A stretch of 6,738 nucleotides of DNA from COE1 sp964387365 (GTDB taxonomy: Bacteria > Bacillota > Clostridia > Lachnospirales > Lachnospiraceae): the NCBI GenBank assembly GCA_964387365.1, contig CAYLWP010000149.1, positions 1-6,738 on the forward strand, in the 5' to 3' direction. The notes below the pieces were generated by a model. The model had not been told where the DNA came from, searched no databases, and saw nothing but the letters and a program-made list of their open reading frames with translations. Position 1 is the first letter of the stretch. Each line of letters begins with the position of its first letter. The position numbers were made by a program, and so were the translations under genes. Below are positions 1 to 5,082 of this stretch, piece by piece.

Positions 1-142
1 GGTACTGAAATGAGTGGCATGGTAGACGGCTGGTGTGGCACATTCCCCCACTGAAACCGAATTTACCCGTAGGTCAGAGGATTGATTTGCACAAGCGCAA
101 CCGAAGACGCATATGATAATCATAAAAAAGGAATGATACGTT
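1..142. other. 5' region without a supported gene
   Basis: No complete gene can be supported here. On the + strand only frame 1 is open from the window edge, giving 17 codons (ending GTFPH) before a TGA at 52-54. This could be the C-terminus of an upstream gene, but so short an open stretch is also expected by chance. The GC-richer bases 1-110 can form short pairings such as GTGTGG with CCCCAC around 32-52, and TTGC with GCAA at 87-100. I tested this by eye against RNase P RNA, tmRNA, SRP RNA, and cobalamin, lysine and c-di-GMP riboswitches, and found none of their conserved cores. A short palindrome, ATGATAATCAT, lies at 113-123 just before the ribosome site of the next gene. Confidence 0.4.
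113..123. promoter_or_regulatory. short palindrome upstream of the first gene (weak operator candidate)
   Basis: ATGATAATCAT is a perfect 5-1-5 palindrome about 20 bases before the start codon at 143. It shares the GATAAT/ATCAT core of ferric-uptake-regulator (Fur) boxes, but the outer bases on the right (AAAAA) do not continue the box. A Fur assignment is therefore not supported beyond half a site. No convincing -35/-10 pair lies next to it. Confidence 0.15.
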
Positions 143-541
143 ATGGATTTTAACAGACCATTTCCGAATTATCCGGGTTATCAGACGTATCGCAACTGGG
201 ATCAGCTCAGTGAGGACCGTGTGCTTGAGGACTTAGAATATTTGCAGCAGATGTATCCTGCTTATGCGAAACGCTATCAGGTGAAGGTCAGGGACATCCT
301 GAACCGGATGGATTACGAGGGAAGTGTGATTTACGACCAATACCCTGATAAGTGGCAACTGGAACAATTGGTGCGCAGTATTGTGATGATTCTGAAAAAT
401 GAAGAAAGAGAAATGAATCCGCAACAGCCGGGAGTGCCGGAAGACTCCAAGTGGGTGTGGATTCAGGAGCTTGTTACTGTTTTGCTGTACTATGAAGTAT
501 TGAAGAGACGGCAGAAGAGACAAAGTCACTACTATTTTTAA
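143..541 (+). CDS. conserved-looking 132-aa protein of unknown function
   Basis: The product is a soluble protein of 132 residues with no signal peptide or membrane helix. The ATG at 143 follows an AAAAAAGGA stretch ending about 9 bases upstream, which supports this start. Residues 1-18 are rich in Pro, Asn and aromatic residues. They are followed by charged, probably helical segments: one with EDLEYLQQMYP (about 30-40), and one with MDYEGSVIYDQYPDK (about 56-70), which leads into a helix with LVRSIVMIL. The C-terminal part, from about residue 102, is an amphipathic helix (WVWIQELVTVLLYYEVL) with a basic Arg/Lys/Gln tail ending YYF. From memory, small clostridial proteins of unknown function share the YEGS-x-x-YDxYPD pattern next to a LYP/MYP motif, but I cannot name a function. 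A sporulation role is possible only by analogy. The gene appears to be a single unit ending just before the hairpin at 561-615. Confidence 0.8.
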   Translation: MDFNRPFPNYPGYQTYRNWDQLSEDRVLEDLEYLQQMYPAYAKRYQVKVRDILNRMDYEGSVIYDQYPDKWQLEQLVRSIVMILKNEEREMNPQQPGVPEDSKWVWIQELVTVLLYYEVLKRRQKRQSHYYF

Positions 542-560
542 ATGAAAATGCCTGATCCTA

Positions 561-615
561 AAACCGATCCCAAAAGTTGGACTAAAATCTAACAATTGGA
601 GGTCGGTTTATTTTT
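561..615 (+). terminator. terminator-like hairpin built from IS3-family-like end sequences
   Basis: The left arm starts AAACCGATCCCAAAAGTTGG (561-580). The right arm, ending TTGGAGGTCGGTTT (596-609), is its imperfect reverse complement, with a 7-base perfect base (AAACCGA/TCGGTTT) and scattered mismatches above. The right arm runs into TTTATTTTT (607-615), so in the + direction it has the form of a Rho-independent terminator for the gene ending at 541. The CCCAAAAGTTGGAC core on the left, and the degenerate TCTAACAATTGGAGG on the right, also resemble the terminal inverted repeats of IS3/IS150-group elements, as though both ends had been joined with the transposase lost. Both readings may hold. 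The terminator role is the safer one. Confidence 0.55.
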
Positions 616-627
616 AGTAACATAATA

Positions 628-657
628 TTGAAAAACTCCCCACATATAGAGTAAGAT
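628..657 (+). promoter_or_regulatory. candidate sigma-A promoter for the membrane gene / methyltransferase unit
   Basis: TTGAAA (628-633; 5 of 6 to TTGACA) is followed 18 bases later by TAAGAT (652-657; 4 of 6 to TATAAT). Transcription would start near 664, about 32 bases before the ATG at 696. The -35 also forms part of an imperfect inverted repeat: TTGAAAAACT at 628-637 pairs with AGTTTTCAA at 667-675. That repeat could mark an operator or simply be chance in AT-rich DNA. The -10 is mediocre, so this is only a candidate. Confidence 0.35.
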
Positions 658-695
658 GTAAAGGAAAGTTTTCAAATGATTGGGAGAGGGAGAGA

Positions 696-1137
696 ATGAA
701 ATTAACACATGGTATGAAGGAGCTTATCATCAGAAAGGAAATTACTGGAAATTACTGGAAAGATAGTATTATATTTGACGCTAGGAATTCTGCTTACAGG
801 TTTTGGTGTCTTTATCAAATTGGATGTATACATGTATCTTTTCGTGTGGTTTTTTGTTTTTATTGCGACTCATACCACGGCAATGTTTATACAAGATGTT
901 AAACAGGATCGTATAACAGTATACAAAGCAGAAGCGGTTGACAATTTCAAAGTATGGAAAAGAAATGGTAGGGAACTTCGGATTACATTAAAATTAGGTG
1001 AAAATAATTATTATACGACGAAAGCCAGAAGAAGCGATTATAGAAGAGTGCAGATGTGGGAACCCTGGATTATTGTACAGGGCGATAATGATACGCAGTG
1101 TTACCCGATGTACTATTTTGATAAAGTGATTGATTAA
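696..1137 (+). pseudogene. small two-helix membrane protein gene, frameshifted by a 10-bp tandem duplication
   Basis: The ATG at 696 has a strong purine-rich ribosome site (GGGAGAGGGAGAG). Its frame encodes MKLTHGMKELIIRKEITG, then leaves the coding path at a 10-bp tandem repeat (737-761) and ends at 902 with implausible sequence. The downstream frame, open from 718 to the TAA at 1135-1137, carries the body of the protein. Removing one 10-bp copy joins the two into one 143-residue frame. The restored protein has an N-terminal basic segment and helix 1 (about 19-37, KIVLYLTLGILLTGFGVFI). Helix 2 follows at about 41-62 (VYMYLFVWFFVFIATHTTAM). An 80-residue polar, beta-rich tail comes last, with RELRITLKLGENNYYTT and a Tyr/Trp-rich end; it is probably cytoplasmic. 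I do not recognise the family. As it stands, only a 120-residue product from the TTG at 775, lacking the first part of helix 1, could be made without slippage. It lies 31 bases before the methyltransferase start and is probably cotranscribed with it. Confidence 0.7.
737..761 (+). repeat. 10-bp tandem repeat, 2.5 copies, inside a coding region
   Basis: GGAAATTACT occurs at 737-746 and again at 747-756, followed by a partial third copy, GGAAA, at 757-761. The unit length is not a multiple of three. Each gain or loss of a copy therefore changes the reading frame of the surrounding gene. The pattern fits slipped-strand duplication between two GGAAA direct repeats that flanked a single ATTACT. Confidence 0.9.
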
Positions 1138-1168
1138 GGTGAACGGTGGAAAGGTATGGTTTATTCAT

Positions 1169-2332
1169 ATGAATGAGTTAAGAAAACTGATTGAGGAATA
1201 CATAGAAAAGAAGGAAACAATTCTTTCTGCGATTGCAAGTAATCCTGTCAATCGGGATAAAATAAGCAAGATGAAGCTGCGTCCCGTAGTGATGAAGGAA
1301 CAGCTCAGCTTTCAGGCAGAAAGTTTTATCGGAACAAAGGCATATCACAAGAATCTGGCGCCCTGTGAGCTTGCGGACTATATAGAACAGAGTATGACAG
1401 AGGATTTCAAACAGTTAGAGCTTGAAACCGGAACAGAGAAGGTAACAGTGCTTGTCAGCAAAAAGGGCAAGGTAACGATAAAACGAAAGAAAAAACAACA
1501 GGTACAGAAGCTTTCTGAGGAAGCGATGAATCATAATAAGAAAAAGCAGTATGTCTTACCGCAGGATATGCCTGTGCCATTTTTGGTTGACTTAGGAGTG
1601 CAGACGCCGGAAGGAAAGATTGTCAATGCAAAGTATGACAAGTTTCGTCAGATTAACCGTTATTTGGAGTTTGTGCGTGATATTCTGCCGGGTCTTCCAA
1701 AGGACAGAACGCTGACGATTATTGATTTTGGCTGTGGAAAGTCTTATCTGACCTTTGCTTTATATTATTATTTGAAAGTTATGAACAAATATGACATTCG
1801 TGTCATCGGACTTGATTTAAAAGAGGATGTAATTGCCAAGTGTAATGCACTGAGCAGGAAGTACGGCTATGATGAGCTTACCTTTCATGTAGGTGATATC
1901 AGTACCTACGAGGGTGTGGATGAGGTCGATATGGTGGTAACGCTTCATGCCTGTGATACAGCTACGGACTATGCCTTGGAGAAGGCTGTGCGCTGGAATG
2001 CAAGCGTTATCCTTTCGGTTCCGTGCTGTCAGCATGAAGTCAATAAACAGATAGCCTGCAAGGAGCTGGAGCCGATTTTAAAATACGGTCTGATTAAGGA
2101 GAGAATGTCGGCCCTGATTACGGATGCCTTGCGCGCAAACCTCCTCGAGGAGCAGGGGTATGAGACGCAGATTCTGGAATTTATTGATATGGAGCATACA
2201 CCTAAGAACATATTGATTCGTGCCGTGAAGAAAAACGGCATGCGATATCAGAATAAACATCAAACAGATGTAAGACAGCTGGAAGAATTTCTGCAGGTAA
2301 AGCCTACCTTGGAAAGACTGCTTCACTCGTAA
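1169..2332 (+). CDS. class I SAM-dependent methyltransferase, Methyltransf_32 / METTL25-like
   Basis: The 387-residue product has a basic N-terminal region (about 1-125, with a Lys/Arg-rich KKGKVTIKRKKKQQ segment) and a Rossmann-type methyltransferase domain. Visible motifs are motif I, IDFGCGKSYL (about 185-194), which binds S-adenosylmethionine; the acidic end of strand 2, GLDLKED (about 214-220); and GDIS (about 252-255). They are followed by TLHACDTATD (about 258-267), SVPCCQHE (about 283-290) and HTPKNILIRA (about 343-352). The HACDTATD and PCCQHE pair is typical of the Methyltransf_32 group (Pfam PF13679), which includes eukaryotic METTL25-like proteins. The substrate in bacteria is not known to me. 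The basic N-terminus is compatible with RNA or a ribosomal substrate, but that is inference. The frame stays open to a TTG at 1130, which would overlap the previous gene by 8 bases. I prefer the ATG at 1169, because conserved-looking sequence begins there (MNELRKLIEEYI), although its GGAAAGG (1148-1154) is rather distant at 14 bases; GTG at 1139 is another option. Confidence 0.88.
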   Translation: MNELRKLIEEYIEKKETILSAIASNPVNRDKISKMKLRPVVMKEQLSFQAESFIGTKAYHKNLAPCELADYIEQSMTEDFKQLELETGTEKVTVLVSKKGKVTIKRKKKQQVQKLSEEAMNHNKKKQYVLPQDMPVPFLVDLGVQTPEGKIVNAKYDKFRQINRYLEFVRDILPGLPKDRTLTIIDFGCGKSYLTFALYYYLKVMNKYDIRVIGLDLKEDVIAKCNALSRKYGYDELTFHVGDISTYEGVDEVDMVVTLHACDTATDYALEKAVRWNASVILSVPCCQHEVNKQIACKELEPILKYGLIKERMSALITDALRANLLEEQGYETQILEFIDMEHTPKNILIRAVKKNGMRYQNKHQTDVRQLEEFLQVKPTLERLLHS

Positions 2333-2382
2333 GGAGCAGCGGGAGTGGCCTGCTGTGTATGGTAAAATGGGAGTAGAGAGAA

Positions 2383-4896
2383 ATGAAGAAACATATTATA
2401 AAGATATCGGTCTGCCTTGTGGTATTTTTGGCGACTCTTATCATCAGCAGTAATGTATATAATCAGGGAAATGCCGATATGACAGCAACGATGGAGTCGG
2501 CAACGCTTCCGGTGGTTCGTATGTTGAACGGGGGAATTTCGTTTAATACCCTGTACGGATACCGACAGGAGATGGACGGCAGACTTTTTAGGGACACCAT
2601 AACACCTCTGGAAACAGGCAGAAAGTTATCTTTCGCCATAGATAAGTATGGTAATGAGGTTACTAGCCTGCAATTTGAAGTACGAAGCATAGACGGTACG
2701 AGACTAGTGGAAAGTACACAAATCAGTGACTATACAGAGTATGGGGATTCGCTTCGCACGACGGTGAATATAAAGGATCTGATTGAAAAAGAGAAGGAAT
2801 ATAACTGGATTCTGAAGCTGGAGACACCGACAGAAACCATCAGCTATTACACAAGAATTATTGATGCAGAGGAGTATTATACAAGGGAAAAGCTGGAATA
2901 TGTGAAGAGTTTCCACGAGAAAACCTTTGATAAGGAGCAGGCAAAGGAGTTGGTTACCTATCTGGAATCCAATTCCAAGGGTGATAATACCACCTTAAGC
3001 AAGGTCGATATTCATTGTAGTCTGACTCAGATTACCTGGGGCGATTTGCAGATTACAAGACTTACAGAGCCGGATATTATCATTTCTGAAATAGAAGCGT
3101 CGACAGCATCTGTCAGAATGAACTATATCGTGCAGTCGGTAAAGGGTAAAAATAAATACCTCTACAATGTCAGTGAATTTTACCGCATCCGATATACAAC
3201 AAGCAGAGTATATCTGCTTGATTATGAGAGAACCATGAACCAGATTTTTGACACCGGTGCAGACGTATATGCAAGTAATAAGATTATGCTGGGTATTCGT
3301 GATGCTGATGTGCAAATGCTGGAAAGTGACGGTGGCAGTAACCTTGCCTTTGTGAATGAGGACCAGTTGTTCTGCTATCATGCAGCAGATAAAAAGTTTG
3401 CCAGCCTGTTCAGCTTTTACGAGGGTACGGATTTAAGAACCTATCATAATCAGCATGATATTAAGATATTGAATGTTGATGAAACCGGAAACGTAACCTT
3501 TATGGTGTATGGCTATATGAATCGAGGCCGTCAGGAAGGGAGACTTGGAATACAGATTTATGAATATAACGGTATGCTGAATACAGTAGAAGAGCGCATC
3601 TTTATTCCGTATCATAAATCCTTTGCGGCATTAAAGGCAGATGTTGAGCAGCTTTCCTATGAAAATAAGACGAATGTTGTATATCTGTATCTGGATGGCT
3701 CTATTTTTGCGGTCAATATAGAAGAACAAAGCTATACAGAGGTGGCGTCCAAGCTTCAGGAGGGCAGCTTCCGGGTATCTGACAGTGATGAAATGTTAGT
3801 ATGGCAGAATGCAAGCAACGCTTATGACTGCACGATGCTGATATTAATGAATCTGAATACCGGCAATCGTAAGGAAATCAGCGTAAAGGGTGATAAACGT
3901 ATTCTGCCGCTTGGCTTTATCGGTGAGGATTTAATCTATGGAATAGCTCAGTATGAGGATATCCGCGTGGATTATTCCGGCTCAATTACGTTTCCGATGT
4001 ATGCCGTATACATTCAGAATGAAAACGGAGATATTCTGAAAAATTACGAACAGCCGGGCGTTTATGTTATTGGAAGTACAGTGGTTGATAATCTGATGAC
4101 TTTAAAGCGTGTGAAAAAGGATGAAAACGGTGAAGGCTATCAGGAAATTACAGATGACCAGATTATGAATAATGTCATTGAAGCGGGCGGTTATAATTCC
4201 TCTGAGGTGGTTGCCACACAGGATTATCAGAAGATTGTGCAGCTTGTCTTAAAGGGAAATATAGAACCGAAAAATCTTAAGTTTACAGAGCCTAAGGAGG
4301 TTATTTACGAAGGGGAAAGAAATCTGGCTATTCAAATTGCAAATCCAATCGAACGTTTTTATGTATATGGTAAGGATGGAATTGTGGGAGCCTATACACA
4401 ATCGGCAGAGGCAGTCAATCTGGCATATGAGAATACAGGAACCGTTGTCAATGAAGCGGGCGAATATATCTGGAAGAGAAGTGCAAGAAGCACCAGAAAT
4501 CAGATTATGGCAATTCAGGGAACAAAGAAGGAGGAAGGAACTTCTGCTCTTGCAGTCTGCTTGGAAACGATACTTTCCTTTGAGGGATTTTCCAGAGATG
4601 TACAGGAGATGCTGGACAGGAGGATGACCGTAACGGAGATTTTGGAAGAAAGCATGCCTGAGGTACAGGCGTTAGAGCTTAGCGGAGTAAGTCTTGATGC
4701 AGTTTTGTACTATGTGAATCAGGACATCCCGGTTCTTGTAACCTTAGAGGAGGACGATGCGATGTTAGTCATCGGCTTCAATGAACTGAATGTGGTTGTC
4801 ATGAATCCGAACAACGGTAATGTATATAAAATTGGAATGAAGGATGCAACCCGGATGTTTGAGGAGCAGGGCAATCTGTTTGTGACTTACTTATAA
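2383..4896 (+). CDS. membrane-anchored extracytoplasmic beta-rich protein with C-terminal degenerate C39-like domain
   Basis: The protein has 837 residues. A ribosome site, GGGAG, lies about 9 bases before the ATG. Residues 1-4 are basic and 7-24 form one hydrophobic helix (ISVCLVVFLATLIISSNV) with no clear AxA cleavage site. This suggests an uncleaved N-terminal anchor with the rest outside the membrane. Residues 35-160 look like a beta sandwich, and 160-200 are charged and helical. From about 285 to 600 there are repeated strand-turn-strand units with WD40/propeller character, such as NLAFVNEDQLFCYHAADKKF, NVVYLYLDGSIFAVNIEE and EMLVWQNASNAYDCTMLILM. Residues about 655-704 form a small domain (RFYVYGKDGIVGAYT to GEYIWKRSAR) preceding the last 120 residues. 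Those resemble the C39 peptidase fold: a CLETIL helix, SLDAVLYYVNQDIPVLV, AMLVIGF and MNPNNG. At the positions of the catalytic Cys, His and Asp I read Ala, Asp and Asn, so activity is unlikely. Function is unknown; a role in surface glycan export or binding is only suggested by the secreted enzyme next door. Confidence 0.8.
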   Translation: MKKHIIKISVCLVVFLATLIISSNVYNQGNADMTATMESATLPVVRMLNGGISFNTLYGYRQEMDGRLFRDTITPLETGRKLSFAIDKYGNEVTSLQFEVRSIDGTRLVESTQISDYTEYGDSLRTTVNIKDLIEKEKEYNWILKLETPTETISYYTRIIDAEEYYTREKLEYVKSFHEKTFDKEQAKELVTYLESNSKGDNTTLSKVDIHCSLTQITWGDLQITRLTEPDIIISEIEASTASVRMNYIVQSVKGKNKYLYNVSEFYRIRYTTSRVYLLDYERTMNQIFDTGADVYASNKIMLGIRDADVQMLESDGGSNLAFVNEDQLFCYHAADKKFASLFSFYEGTDLRTYHNQHDIKILNVDETGNVTFMVYGYMNRGRQEGRLGIQIYEYNGMLNTVEERIFIPYHKSFAALKADVEQLSYENKTNVVYLYLDGSIFAVNIEEQSYTEVASKLQEGSFRVSDSDEMLVWQNASNAYDCTMLILMNLNTGNRKEISVKGDKRILPLGFIGEDLIYGIAQYEDIRVDYSGSITFPMYAVYIQNENGDILKNYEQPGVYVIGSTVVDNLMTLKRVKKDENGEGYQEITDDQIMNNVIEAGGYNSSEVVATQDYQKIVQLVLKGNIEPKNLKFTEPKEVIYEGERNLAIQIANPIERFYVYGKDGIVGAYTQSAEAVNLAYENTGTVVNEAGEYIWKRSARSTRNQIMAIQGTKKEEGTSALAVCLETILSFEGFSRDVQEMLDRRMTVTEILEESMPEVQALELSGVSLDAVLYYVNQDIPVLVTLEEDDAMLVIGFNELNVVVMNPNNGNVYKIGMKDATRMFEEQGNLFVTYL

Positions 4897-4978
4897 GAAA
4901 AAAGCGATGCGATTAATAAAAACAGTTATTAAAAATAAAATAGCTAAAAATACTATCAATTCTTATGTAGACTAACTA
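4897..4978. other. AT-rich intergenic stretch with an A/T-only inverted repeat
   Basis: This is the first part of the 186-base gap after the 837-residue protein. TTAATAA (4913-4919) and TTATTAA (4926-4932) form a perfect 7-bp stem with a 6-base loop. The stem is pure A/T and is followed by A-rich rather than T-rich sequence, so it is not a convincing terminator on the + strand. No coding sequence is seen. Confidence 0.4.
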
Positions 4979-5007
4979 TTGAAAGAAAATTATATGAATG
5001 CTATACT
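4979..5007 (+). promoter_or_regulatory. sigma-A promoter with extended -10 for the secreted hydrolase-like gene
   Basis: TTGAAA (4979-4984; 5 of 6 to consensus) and TATACT (5002-5007; 5 of 6) are separated by exactly 17 bases. A TGC directly before the -10 (4999-5001) supplies the extended -10 TGn motif. Transcription would start near 5013-5015, giving a leader of about 70 bases before the ATG at 5083. This is the best promoter in the window and indicates that the last gene can be expressed independently of the upstream genes. Confidence 0.7.
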
Positions 5008-5026
5008 GATGATACTTTGGGTCAGA

Positions 5027-5051
5027 CAATAGCTTTACTATAAAGCTGTTG
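5027..5051. promoter_or_regulatory. 11-bp inverted repeat / leader hairpin
   Basis: CAATAGCTTTA (5027-5037) and TAAAGCTGTTG (5041-5051) are reverse complements apart from one G-U position, with a 3-base CTA between them. The repeat lies inside the transcribed leader, about 13 bases after the predicted transcription start and 19 bases before the ribosome site. As RNA it would be a stable 5' stem-loop; as DNA it is an operator-like 25-bp palindrome just downstream of the promoter. No poly-T follows, so it is not a terminator. It could be a repressor site or an mRNA-stabilising hairpin. Confidence 0.55.
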
Positions 5052-5069
5052 CATGAAAAGAAAGTACAT

Positions 5070-5075
5070 GGAGGG
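5070..5075 (+). promoter_or_regulatory. ribosome binding site deciding the start of the secreted protein
   Basis: GGAGGG lies 7 bases before the ATG at 5083. An in-frame ATG at 5053 has no comparable site and would put ten charged or polar residues before the signal peptide. The start at 5083 is therefore chosen. The 11 bases ATGAAAAGAAA occur at both 5053-5063 and 5083-5093. Confidence 0.85.
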
Positions 5076-5082
5076 AATTCAT

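Noticed and set aside
81..123. c-di-GMP (GEMM) riboswitch resemblance, GCACAAGCGCAACC followed by GACGCA
   Set aside because: Only scattered bases match. The conserved AAAGCC and the second stem with its tetraloop receptor are absent, and the next gene starts too soon.
113..123. Fur box
   Set aside because: Only the central half matches. The right flank is AAAAA, and no promoter elements lie around it.
233..595. 120-codon open frame on the - strand
   Set aside because: It is antisense to the 143-541 gene, has no ribosome site, and runs into the intergenic hairpin. Its translation has no recognisable character.
2333..2382. Terminator or promoter between the methyltransferase and the 837-residue gene
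   Set aside because: AGCAG and CTGCT can pair, but the stem is 5 bp without a T-run. TAAAAT at 2363 has no -35 partner. Readthrough cotranscription is the simpler view.
2995..3381. 128-codon open frame on the - strand inside the 837-residue gene
   Set aside because: It is a shadow of the large + strand gene, with no start signals. The + strand frame is continuous and has coherent protein structure.
4337..4627. 96-codon + frame overlapping the 837-residue gene
   Set aside because: It is an out-of-frame shadow. The main frame is uninterrupted and carries the conserved-looking C-terminal domain.
4913..4932. Intrinsic terminator after the 837-residue gene
   Set aside because: The 7-bp stem is entirely A/T and is followed by A-rich sequence, so it would be too weak to terminate.
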